The translations under genes and the position numbers were made by a program. DNA of 6,849 nt, taken from contig WLGZ01000053.1 in assembly GCA_009702945.1 (NCBI GenBank), forward strand, positions 1 through 6,849, read 5' to 3'. The notes below the pieces were generated by a model. The model searched no databases. It was not told the DNA's origin and saw nothing but the letters and a program-made list of their open reading frames with translations. Below, piece after piece: positions 1 through 5,870 of this stretch. Source of the DNA: Actinomycetota bacterium. Lineage in GTDB: Bacteria; Actinomycetota; Actinomycetes; S36-B12; UBA5976. Within the stretch, counting starts at the first letter, position 1. Each line of letters begins with the position of its first letter.

Positions 1-1608
1 GATGAATTCGCGCTTTATGACCTGATTTGGAAGCGCACAGTTGCAAGCCAGATGGCTGATGCCAAGGGAACAACTGCAACGATTCGTATCGGTGCAACCA
101 GTGGGGATGGCCGCGATGCTGAATTCTCAGCCAGTGGAACTGTGATTACTTTCCGTGGCCACATGGCTGCTTATGACGATGCTGATGAAGACCAGGACGA
201 AAAGAACGAAGCTCGCCGCCTGCCAGCACTAAAGGTAGGGGATTCAGTAACTGCAGTTTCCTTGGAACCAAGCGGTCACTCCACAAATCCACCAGCCCGG
301 TACACCGAAGCCACTTTGGTTCAAAAGCTGGAAGAACTTGGTATCGGCCGCCCTTCAACTTATGCCGCAATCGTTAGCCGCATTATTGACCAGGGTTATG
401 TGTGGAAGCGCGGCAGCGCATTAGTTCCTCACTTCCTAGCATTCACAGTTACGCGTTTGATGGAAGAAAACTTCACGCAACTTGTTGACTATGACTTCAC
501 CGCATCACTTGAAGAAGTTCTTGACGAAGTTGCTAATGGCGAACAAGGACGACTTGAAGTTCTAAAGCGTTTCTACTTCGGCGAAAAAACTGAAGGTTCA
601 ATTTTCCCTGGCCTTGCTCCACTTGTTTCGGTCTATGGCGATATTGATGCCCGCGCAATGGCATCACTTCCGATTGAAGGTCACGAAGGAATTATTCGTG
701 TTGGTAAGTATGGTCCTTACCTAGAACGTGGTGAAGGCGAAACTTTGCAGCGTGCAAACATCCCACAAGATCTTGCGCCAGATGAAATGACAGCAGAAAA
801 AGCTGAAGAACTTTTCAATGCACCATCGGGTGAACGTGAACTTGGTGTGGATCCAGAAACTGAGCGCGTAATCTTGGCGAAGACTGGACGCTACGGTCCG
901 TACTTCACTGAAGTATTGCCAGAAGGTTCACCTAAGAAAGAAAAGCCTCGGACTGCATCGCTGTTCTCAACTATGGATGTTGAACAAGTAACTCTTGATG
1001 ATGCACTTCGAATGTTTACTTTGCCACGTGAAATTGGGCTAGATCCAACTGAAGGTGAGCCAATTACTTCGCAGAATGGTCGTTACGGTCCGTATTTGTT
1101 AAAGGGTAAAGACTCCCGCACTTTGCCAGATGAAGAATCAATCTTTGGCTGCACGCTTGAAGAAGCACTTGCACTGTTTGCGCAGCCAAAACTTCGTCGT
1201 GGTCGGGGACAGGCAGCCGGTCCACTAAAGGTTGTTGGCGTTGACCCATCAACTCAAAAAGAAGTCGTGGTTCGTGAAGGTCGCTTTGGTATCTACATCA
1301 CTGATGGTGAAACTAACGCATCACTTCGCGGTGGCGATTCGGTAGAGACTATTTCGATTGAGCGCGCATCTGACTTGTTAGCTGAGCGTCGCGCAGCTGG
1401 GCCATCCGTTAAGAAGCCAGCAGCTCGTAAGGCTGCAGCCAAGAAGCCGCCAGTTAAGAAGAAAGCTACCGCCAAAAAGAAGGCTGCCAAGAAAACCGTT
1501 GGAACTACCAAAGTAATTAGTGGTGCCGCAGCAAAGAAGGCAGCAGCAAAAACTAAGACCGGTGTTGGTTCAGCGCCTGTCGAATCTGACGTCACACCAG
1601 TTGGCTAG
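1..1608 (+). CDS. topA: DNA topoisomerase I, C-terminal part (5' end off window)
   Basis: Type IA topoisomerase, which relaxes negative supercoils by single-strand passage in the cytoplasm. The reading frame is open from base 1 (visible start DEFALYDLIWKR), so the ATG at 52 is internal. The Toprim domain and catalytic Tyr lie upstream, outside the window. Residues below count from base 1. The conserved type IA core motif NPPARYTEATLV is at about 96-107, followed by GIGRPSTYA at about 115-123. Four C-terminal repeat units follow, each marked by a G-[KR]-[YF]-G-x-Y core, near residues 236, 296, 360 and 427; these are the cysteine-free repeats used by actinobacterial TopA in place of zinc ribbons. 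Only one Cys is visible in the whole fragment. The protein ends in a Lys/Ala-rich basic tail (about 469-520). The stop codon TAG (1606-1608) is 10 nt before tmk, so the two genes are probably co-transcribed. Identification is secure. Confidence 0.96.
   Translation, partial: DEFALYDLIWKRTVASQMADAKGTTATIRIGATSGDGRDAEFSASGTVITFRGHMAAYDDADEDQDEKNEARRLPALKVGDSVTAVSLEPSGHSTNPPARYTEATLVQKLEELGIGRPSTYAAIVSRIIDQGYVWKRGSALVPHFLAFTVTRLMEENFTQLVDYDFTASLEEVLDEVANGEQGRLEVLKRFYFGEKTEGSIFPGLAPLVSVYGDIDARAMASLPIEGHEGIIRVGKYGPYLERGEGETLQRANIPQDLAPDEMTAEKAEELFNAPSGERELGVDPETERVILAKTGRYGPYFTEVLPEGSPKKEKPRTASLFSTMDVEQVTLDDALRMFTLPREIGLDPTEGEPITSQNGRYGPYLLKGKDSRTLPDEESIFGCTLEEALALFAQPKLRRGRGQAAGPLKVVGVDPSTQKEVVVREGRFGIYITDGETNASLRGGDSVETISIERASDLLAERRAAGPSVKKPAARKAAAKKPPVKKKATAKKKAAKKTVGTTKVISGAAAKKAAAKTKTGVGSAPVESDVTPVG
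1405..1560 (+). other. Low-complexity Lys/Ala-rich tail of TopA
   Basis: This segment codes for about 52 residues made almost entirely of K, A, P, R, T and V in short imperfect KKxAAxK units (for example KKKATAKKKAAKK). It follows the last folded C-terminal repeat and is probably disordered. In mycobacterial TopA a comparable basic tail is reported to help strand passage and contact with RNA polymerase; applying that here is inference. The codons mix AAG and AAA, GCA and GCC, so this is a repetitive protein sequence and not a clean DNA tandem repeat. Confidence 0.8.
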
Positions 1609-1618
1609 AGTTTGAGTC

Positions 1619-2239
1619 GTGGCTACCGGATTGTTTATTGCGATTGAAGGCGGTGAAGGCGCTGGAAAATCCACGCATTCAAAGCGCCTTGCGGAGTACC
1701 TGCAATCACTTGGACATGAAGTAGTTCTAACCCGCGAACCTGGTGGCACTCCAACTGCCGAAAAGATCCGCAATATTTTGTTGGATCCAGAAATCACTGA
1801 CATGCCAGATCACACTGAGGCTTTGCTATTCGCAGCTTCGCGCGCAGATCATGCAGCTAACTTGATTCGTCCAGCGCTGGAACGTGGTGCCACGGTTATC
1901 TGTGATCGCTACTTTGATTCATCCGTTGCCTATCAAGGTTTCTCGCGCGGACTCGGCGCTGACAAGATTCGTGACTTAAGCCTTTGGGCAACTGGAAACT
2001 TAATTCCAGATTTCACCATTTACTTGGACGTCCCGCATGAAGCAGCGGAACAGCGCATGGATGGCACAGATCGCATGGAAATCCAGTCTCGCGATTTCCA
2101 CGAAGCTGTGCACCAAGCCTTCCGTGACATTGCGGCGGCTTCGCCTTATCCAAACGTAGTTATTGATGCGACCGCACCAAAAGATGATGTTGCAGCTGCA
2201 GTGCGTTCTGCAATTGACGGAGCGCTCGCATCGCGATGA
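1619..2239 (+). CDS. tmk: Thymidylate kinase (dTMP kinase)
   Basis: Phosphorylates dTMP to dTDP with ATP, the step that commits thymidylate to dTTP and DNA synthesis; cytoplasmic. The 206-residue length is normal for the family. Motifs in order are the P-loop EGGEGAGKST at residues 10-19, TREPGGT at 38-44 (substrate region), FAASRADH at 71-78, and DRYFDSS at 96-102, the conserved DRY-x-x-S motif that binds dTMP. The LID region is around 145-162 (QRMDGTDRMEIQSRD). The start is GTG at 1619: it gives the usual short lead-in (MATGLFIAIEGG) to the P-loop, and I see no better in-frame start. There is no strong Shine-Dalgarno site, only a weak TTGAG, so translation may depend on ribosomes finishing topA 10 nt upstream. 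The stop overlaps the holB start. Confidence 0.97.
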   Translation: MATGLFIAIEGGEGAGKSTHSKRLAEYLQSLGHEVVLTREPGGTPTAEKIRNILLDPEITDMPDHTEALLFAASRADHAANLIRPALERGATVICDRYFDSSVAYQGFSRGLGADKIRDLSLWATGNLIPDFTIYLDVPHEAAEQRMDGTDRMEIQSRDFHEAVHQAFRDIAAASPYPNVVIDATAPKDDVAAAVRSAIDGALASR

Positions 2240-3429
2240 ATGTTTTTGATTCCTTGATTGGTCAAGAGCATGCCGTTGAAGAAATGAAGCACGCTGCAAC
2301 CGACGCTGCGAAAGTTGCAATCGGTGAACGTGGCGATGCTATGACACATGCTTGGCTAATCACAGGCCCACCAGGAAGTGGTCGCAGCACACTTGCACTT
2401 GCATTTGCTGCATCACTCATTTGTCCTAATGGTGGTTGCGGCGAATGTATTGACTGTCGAAATGTTGCAGCAGGTGTTCATCCTGATGTGGAACATATTG
2501 TCCCTGAAGGAATCAACTACAAAGTTGAAGCAACTCGAAACTTAATTGAACGCGCGTCACTTCTTCCAACTCGATCGCCGTGGCACGTAATTGTGGTTGA
2601 AGACGTGGATCGATTCCGGATTGATGCAGCTTCAACTTTGCTCAAGTCACTTGAAGAACCACCACCAGCAACAGTTTGGCTACTGTGTGCCCCAACCGTT
2701 GATGATGTGTTCCCAACAATCCGTAGCCGTTGCCGTCACGTTGCATTAACTTCTCCAACGTTCGCTGCGATATCGCAGCAATTAACTGCGCGGTTTGGTA
2801 TTGATCCAGCGATGGCAGCCTGGGCAACTCGCGCTGCGCAAGGTCACATCGGCCGTGCTCGAGCACTTGCCACCGATGAGAGTGTGCGACTACGCCGCAA
2901 ACAAATCTTGGACATCCCAACGAATCTTCGAGTTGTCAGCTCATGCTTTGATCAAGCAAACAAGATTGTTGCCAGCGCAAATGCTGATGCGGATGCCATC
3001 GTGACACCGCTTGATCAAGAAGATGATCAAGATATTCGCACCGCATTTGGAGAAGGTGCTGAAGGTAAAGGCCTCAAGACTGTTGAGCGACAGATGAAGA
3101 GTGCGCTGAAGGATTTAGATGATCGGGCAAAGTCTCGCCGCCGCCGAGTATTGAGTGATCAATACGATCGAGTTTTGTTAGACCTCACTGGGTATTACCG
3201 GGATGTCCTAGTGATTCAATCAGGTGCAGAAGTCGAATTGGTCAATGAAGAGCTACGTGAATCAATTGAGCGCGTTGCAAGTGTTGACGATGAATCAGCA
3301 ACCTTGCGAAGAATTGCAGCGATTACCGAAGCTCGCGATCAAATCGTGGCCAATGTAAACCCGCTTAATGCATTTGAGTCATTATTGGTAAGCCTGCGAG
3401 ATCCACGGCTTACCGCAATTGTTGGATAG
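2236..3429 (+). CDS. holB: DNA polymerase III subunit delta' (clamp loader)
   Basis: Clamp-loader subunit that works with delta and DnaX to place the beta clamp on primed DNA. It is 397 residues, longer than the E. coli protein. The AAA+ N-terminus has a P-loop-like GPPGSGRS at 44-51, with Arg where Walker A normally has Lys. A zinc module follows with C63, C68, C71 and C74 (C-x4-C-x2-C-x2-C). Next come a Walker B-like strand VIVVEDVDRF (118-127), the KSLEEPPP segment (137-144), and the SRC motif at 164-166 that carries the arginine finger in delta' and gamma/tau. A polar insert at about 250-315, rich in Asp, Lys and Arg, precedes the helical C-terminal collar domain. The ATG at 2236 overlaps the tmk stop (ATGA), implying translational coupling; a GGAG at 2219-2222 lies 13 nt upstream, rather far. 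DnaX was considered, but the degenerate P-loop, the length and the place next to tmk favour holB. Confidence 0.94.
   Translation: MNVFDSLIGQEHAVEEMKHAATDAAKVAIGERGDAMTHAWLITGPPGSGRSTLALAFAASLICPNGGCGECIDCRNVAAGVHPDVEHIVPEGINYKVEATRNLIERASLLPTRSPWHVIVVEDVDRFRIDAASTLLKSLEEPPPATVWLLCAPTVDDVFPTIRSRCRHVALTSPTFAAISQQLTARFGIDPAMAAWATRAAQGHIGRARALATDESVRLRRKQILDIPTNLRVVSSCFDQANKIVASANADADAIVTPLDQEDDQDIRTAFGEGAEGKGLKTVERQMKSALKDLDDRAKSRRRRVLSDQYDRVLLDLTGYYRDVLVIQSGAEVELVNEELRESIERVASVDDESATLRRIAAITEARDQIVANVNPLNAFESLLVSLRDPRLTAIVG
3387..3414. repeat. Perfect 8-bp inverted repeat inside the holB 3' end
   Basis: GGTAAGCC (3387-3394) and GGCTTACC (3407-3414) are exact reverse complements separated by 12 nt, ending 15 nt before the holB stop codon. 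The RNA would form an 8-bp hairpin. No T-run follows, so it is not a classical intrinsic terminator. It lies within conserved coding sequence and may be a coincidence of codon choice. Confidence 0.5.
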
Positions 3430-3441
3430 TTTCGCGATCTT

Positions 3442-3470
3442 CTGACTCTGGTTTAAGGTCGAGATAGATA
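3442..3470 (+). promoter_or_regulatory. Possible promoter for the TAP-like hydrolase
   Basis: In the 57-nt gap after holB, CTGACT (3442-3447) resembles a -35 box. TAGATA (3465-3470), 17 nt later, weakly resembles a -10 box; a GATACT reading at 3467-3472 is also possible. Transcription from here would begin near 3476-3478, just ahead of the GGGAG Shine-Dalgarno site, which would fit the start at 3487. The matches are partial (4/6 and 3/6), so this is tentative. Confidence 0.25.
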
Positions 3471-3476
3471 CTTTTT

Positions 3477-3481
3477 GGGAG
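3477..3481 (+). promoter_or_regulatory. Shine-Dalgarno site that decides the hydrolase start
   Basis: GGGAG lies 5 nt before the TTG at 3487. The longer alternative start, TTG at 3475, overlaps this motif and has nothing comparable upstream. The site therefore favours 3487 and removes four residues (MGAF) from the longest reading. Confidence 0.6.
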
Positions 3482-3486
3482 CGTTC

Positions 3487-5016
3487 TTGCGGAAATTTCT
3501 AGCCATAGTCCTTGCGATCTTTGTGGCAATCGTTGCAACTATTGGCTACCAAATGACCCAATCGGATCCAGCAGATAGCAGTTCCCCAAAGCCAAGCGCA
3601 TCAGTGCCACAGGGTGATGGACTGGATGGTTACTACGCTCAACAACTTGAATGGTCAGACTGCAACGATGGTTTTGAGTGCGCAACATTCAATGTGCCAA
3701 TCGATTACGCAAATCCAGCAGATGGCGCAATGCAAATTTCAGCTATTCGAAAACTAGCCACTGGAACTGCTCTAGGATCCTTAGTTTTGAATCCAGGTGG
3801 ACCAGGTGGATCAGGAATCGAATACACAACTTATGCCGAATATGTAGTCAGCGATACTTTGCGCGAAAACTTTGACATTGTTGGCTTTGATCCACGTGGT
3901 GTCGGGGAAAGCACTCCTGTTGAATGTTTGAACGATGAGCAAACTGAAGAGTACATTGCACTTGATGGTTCGCCTGACGATCTAACGGAAATTGATCAAG
4001 CGCAACAAATGGCAGAACTTTTTGGCCAGACATGTGCAGCTAACTCTCCAGATATCTTTCAGTTTGTTGACACCGTGAGCGCGACCAGAGACATCGACAT
4101 CTTGCGGGCATTGTTGGGTGACGAAAAGTTGAATTGGCTAGGAAAGAGTTATGGCACTTTCTTAGGTGCAACTTATGCGGATCTGTTCCCAGACCGAGTT
4201 GGTCGAATGTTGCTAGATGGTGCGATAGATCCAACGCTTACGAATGAACAGCTTTCTTATGGGCAAGCTCTAGGTTTTGAACTTGCACTGACGCGATTTG
4301 TTGATGACTGCGTAACAAAATCAGATTGTCCTCTCTCAGCAAGTGGCGCAGCGGGAGTTTCCGAAGTCGGAGACTTACTAATTGCACTAGATGCAAATCC
4401 CATAACTTTGGATGACGGTCGGTTGTTTACCCAAGCAATGGGAACGCTAGGTGTTGTTGGATCGTTGTATGACAAGCAATACGGTTGGCCGGAACTGCGA
4501 ACAAATCTAGGTCTTGCATTTGATGATGATTTTTCAGGTCTTGCATCCAGTGTTGACTTTTACACCGGTCGACAATCTGATGGCAGTTATAAAGACAACT
4601 CAAACGATGCCATTGCAGCTGTGAATTGTTTAGATCGTCCAGATCGTGCCACAACCGAACAAACAGTTGCACTTGCGAGTGAATGGAAAAAGGTGGCACC
4701 TAACTTCGGTGAGTACTTAGCCTGGAGCAACATAAGTTGCAGTTACTGGCAGGCCGAAGCCACTGGTGTTCCAAAAGAAATCACAGCACCTGGAACTCCA
4801 ACAATCTTGGTTGTTGGAACGGTTAACGATCCAGCAACTCCATATGCCTGGAGCCAGGCTTTGGCAGCTCAGTTATCAAAGGGAGTCCTGCTAACCCTGG
4901 ATGGTGATGGGCATACCGCTTACTACCAAGGTTCAAAGTGCATCGATGAAATAGTCGATAACTTCTACTTAACTGGCGAAGCCGAAGATGGAATTACTTG
5001 CACCGACGGTCCTTAA
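3487..5016 (+). CDS. Exported TAP-like alpha/beta hydrolase (tripeptidyl aminopeptidase family)
   Basis: Probable extracytoplasmic serine hydrolase/peptidase of the Streptomyces tripeptidyl-aminopeptidase (TAP) type; the actual substrate cannot be read from sequence. It is 509 residues from TTG at 3487, chosen because GGGAG sits 5 nt upstream; TTG at 3475 would add four residues. The N-terminus is MRK plus a hydrophobic stretch (about 4-20), followed by a Ser/Pro-rich linker. There is no lipobox, so it is either a signal peptide or a membrane anchor. The oxyanion loop NPGGPGGSG is at 102-110 and FDPRGVGES at about 134-142. The nucleophile is Ser221 in GKSYGT, with Asp448 in NDPATP and His476 in DGDGHTAY, giving a complete triad; the last two lie in a TAP C-terminal-like region. 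Ten cysteines occur after the leader (59, 65, 147, 183, 275, 281, 381, 418, 485, 505), fitting disulfides. It is followed 51 nt later by a VKOR gene. Family call is firm; peptidase specificity is inferred. Confidence 0.88.
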   Translation: MRKFLAIVLAIFVAIVATIGYQMTQSDPADSSSPKPSASVPQGDGLDGYYAQQLEWSDCNDGFECATFNVPIDYANPADGAMQISAIRKLATGTALGSLVLNPGGPGGSGIEYTTYAEYVVSDTLRENFDIVGFDPRGVGESTPVECLNDEQTEEYIALDGSPDDLTEIDQAQQMAELFGQTCAANSPDIFQFVDTVSATRDIDILRALLGDEKLNWLGKSYGTFLGATYADLFPDRVGRMLLDGAIDPTLTNEQLSYGQALGFELALTRFVDDCVTKSDCPLSASGAAGVSEVGDLLIALDANPITLDDGRLFTQAMGTLGVVGSLYDKQYGWPELRTNLGLAFDDDFSGLASSVDFYTGRQSDGSYKDNSNDAIAAVNCLDRPDRATTEQTVALASEWKKVAPNFGEYLAWSNISCSYWQAEATGVPKEITAPGTPTILVVGTVNDPATPYAWSQALAAQLSKGVLLTLDGDGHTAYYQGSKCIDEIVDNFYLTGEAEDGITCTDGP

Positions 5017-5036
5017 CTTTCGTGCGTTAGAGTTAA
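5013..5036. repeat. Short inverted repeat between hydrolase and VKOR genes
   Basis: TTAACT (5013-5018) and AGTTAA (5031-5036) are reverse complements separated by 12 nt; the left arm covers the hydrolase stop codon. A TAGAGT that resembles an actinobacterial -10 box lies at 5028-5033, partly in the right arm, but no fitting -35 box is visible. It could be an operator for the VKOR gene or chance, given the AT-rich arms. It lacks the GC-rich stem and T-run of a terminator. Confidence 0.25.
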
Positions 5037-5055
5037 AGCAAGTCACTGTAGAGAT

Positions 5056-5060
5056 GGAAG
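5056..5060 (+). promoter_or_regulatory. Shine-Dalgarno site of the VKOR gene
   Basis: GGAAG lies 7 nt before the ATG at 5068 and supports that start over the in-frame alternatives further inside the first membrane segment. Confidence 0.6.
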
Positions 5061-5067
5061 TCAGCTA

Positions 5068-5652
5068 ATGGAAAACCAAAAAGTCAGTTATAGACAAACT
5101 GCTTGGATCCTTGTTGTTGGCGGAATCATCGGCATTTTCGCATCTATTGAACTGATTATTCAAAAAATCGCAGTACTTAGTAATCCAGACTTCGTACCTA
5201 ACTGCGACATCAATCCTGTGCTTTCCTGCGGTTCGGTTATCAGCACTGAACAAGCATCACTCTTTGGATTTCCGAATCCAGTTCTAGGTGTAATTGGTTT
5301 CACCATTGTGATTATGTTTGGCGCCCTGCTATTTGCAGGCGTTGAACTGCCAAGATCAATGTGGCTTGGACTAAACATTGGCGCGTTGGCTGGAATGGTT
5401 TTTGTCATCTGGTTAGTAAGCCAAAGCCTTTATGTAATTGGTGCGCTTTGCCCATGGTGCATGGTGGTTTGGGCGGTAACAATCCCAATCTTCTGGCAAG
5501 TAACAACGGACAACCTTGCGAGCGAACGTCTAAGTCTTGGTAAATCGCTTTCCGAAATAATCGTGACTTTGAAGTGGATTCTTGTTGGTGCAAGCTACTT
5601 AATTATCATGGCTTTGATTTTTGTTCGCTGGCAAGACTTCTGGCTTAAGTAA
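5068..5652 (+). CDS. Vitamin K epoxide reductase (VKOR) family membrane thiol oxidase
   Basis: Integral membrane enzyme that reoxidises a periplasmic or extracytoplasmic DsbA-like thioredoxin and passes electrons to quinone, the bacterial DsbB-like role of the VKOR family. It is 194 residues. Hydrophobic segments lie near 11-33, 69-92, 98-122, 123-145 and 168-188, so five membrane spans are likely. The external loop carries Cys46 and Cys54 (CDINPVLSC), with Ser60 six residues after the second Cys, as for the conserved VKOR serine. The redox centre is Cys128-Pro-Trp-Cys131 (CPWC) in the fourth span, so all four catalytic cysteines are present. There is no fused thioredoxin domain, so a separate DsbA-like partner should exist elsewhere. 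The ATG at 5068 has GGAAG 7 nt upstream. The ten-cysteine exported hydrolase upstream is a plausible client. Family assignment is strong; the physiological partner is inferred. Confidence 0.93.
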   Translation: MENQKVSYRQTAWILVVGGIIGIFASIELIIQKIAVLSNPDFVPNCDINPVLSCGSVISTEQASLFGFPNPVLGVIGFTIVIMFGALLFAGVELPRSMWLGLNIGALAGMVFVIWLVSQSLYVIGALCPWCMVVWAVTIPIFWQVTTDNLASERLSLGKSLSEIIVTLKWILVGASYLIIMALIFVRWQDFWLK

Positions 5653-5677
5653 TTTTCTTCCTCTGACGACATTTCAT

Positions 5678-5683
5678 TAGACT
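5678..5683 (+). promoter_or_regulatory. Possible -10 box of the tRNA-Thr promoter
   Basis: TAGACT fits the TAnnnT -10 pattern and would start transcription about 25 nt before the tRNA. No TTGACA-like -35 box stands at the usual distance; CTGACG at 5663-5668 is too close to this -10 and would instead suit TTACTA at 5685-5690. The tRNA must be transcribed from somewhere in 5653-5714 or by read-through from the VKOR gene. Confidence 0.25.
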
Positions 5684-5689
5684 CTTACT

Positions 5690-5711
5690 ACGCAATAACG
5701 TTTAATTGCGT
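5690..5711. repeat. 7-bp inverted repeat just upstream of tRNA-Thr
   Basis: ACGCAAT (5690-5696) and ATTGCGT (5705-5711) are exact reverse complements around an 8-nt spacer (AACGTTTA), ending 3 nt before the tRNA. In RNA it would be a 5' leader hairpin next to the RNase P cleavage site; in DNA it could be a protein-binding site or the terminator stem of the VKOR transcript, although no T-run follows. Confidence 0.45.
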
Positions 5712-5714
5712 GAC

Positions 5715-5786
5715 GCCACCTTAGCTCAGGGGTAGAGCAACGCACTCGTAATGCGTAGGCCCAGGGTTCAAATCCCTGAGGTGGCT
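5715..5786 (+). tRNA. tRNA-Thr, anticodon CGT
   Basis: A full cloverleaf folds with no mismatch. The acceptor arms GCCACCT and AGGTGGC pair over 7 bp. The D arm is GCTC/GAGC with loop AGGGGTA. The anticodon arm is ACGCA/TGCGT with loop CTCGTAA, placing CGT at 5747-5749, which reads the threonine codon ACG. The variable loop is AGGCC, and the T arm CAGGG/CCCTG has loop TTCAAAT. The discriminator base is T5786 and CCA is not encoded (CGA follows), so CCA must be added enzymatically. The last four bases can also pair into the downstream hairpin. A threonine tRNA after the topA–tmk–holB–hydrolase cluster is, from memory, a common arrangement in actinobacteria. Confidence 0.97.
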
Positions 5787-5813
5787 CGAGTGAATCATAG
5801 ATTCACACGAGCC
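5783..5813 (+). terminator. Strong hairpin at the tRNA 3' end, possible terminator or processing stem
   Basis: GGCTCG (5783-5788) pairs with CGAGCC (5808-5813), then an A·A mismatch (5789/5807), then GTGAATC (5790-5796) pairs with GATTCAC (5800-5806), closed by the triloop ATA. That gives 13 base pairs with one mismatch. It is the most stable-looking intergenic stem here and lies between convergent genes, where a terminator is expected. No T-run follows on either strand, so it is not a textbook intrinsic terminator; a 3' processing or stabilising stem is equally possible. Its first four bases are the tRNA 3' end. Confidence 0.5.
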
Positions 5814-5834
5814 TCCATATGGGATTTGGGAGGA

Positions 5835-5862
5835 GCGTAGCGACGGTTCTGACAGGTGGCTC
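5835..5862 (+). repeat. Possible decayed copy of the tRNA-Thr 3' half
   Basis: Three blocks match the tRNA 3' half in the same order: GCGTAG (5835-5840, as in 5753-5758), GGTTC (5845-5849, as in 5765-5769) and CTGA..GGTGGCTC (5849-5862, as in 5776-5787 with a CA insertion). About six bases of the T loop and stem are missing, so no functional tRNA could form. It may be a remnant of duplication or of integration at the tRNA end (an att-like site), or chance. It ends 8 nt before the stop codon of the convergent lipoprotein gene. Apart from this and the hairpin, I see nothing else in the 5787-5870 gap. Confidence 0.35.
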
Positions 5863-5870
5863 ATACGGTT

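Noticed and set aside
52..54. ATG as a start codon for topA
   Set aside because: The frame is open upstream to base 1 and encodes conserved TopA residues (LYDLIWKR), so this ATG is internal.
1293..1595. Minus-strand open frame of 100 codons that looks like a membrane protein
   Set aside because: It is the antisense of the Lys-rich TopA tail: AAG/AAA codons read backwards as CTT/TTT (Leu/Phe). The hydrophobic look is an artefact, and the sense gene is certain.
2000..2349. Overlapping minus-strand frames across the tmk/holB junction
   Set aside because: No recognisable motif, no ribosome binding site, and they lie opposite two well-identified genes.
5054..5068. Micro-ORF MEVS ending in TAATG, overlapping the VKOR start by one base
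   Set aside because: Five codons including the stop, with no Shine-Dalgarno site of its own; the GGAAG inside it serves the VKOR ATG. Most likely chance.
5817..5833. CCTCC/GGAGG pairing (5812-5816 with 5829-5833) as a second terminator
   Set aside because: Only 5 bp with a 12-nt loop, no T-run, and it competes with the much stronger hairpin at 5783-5813.
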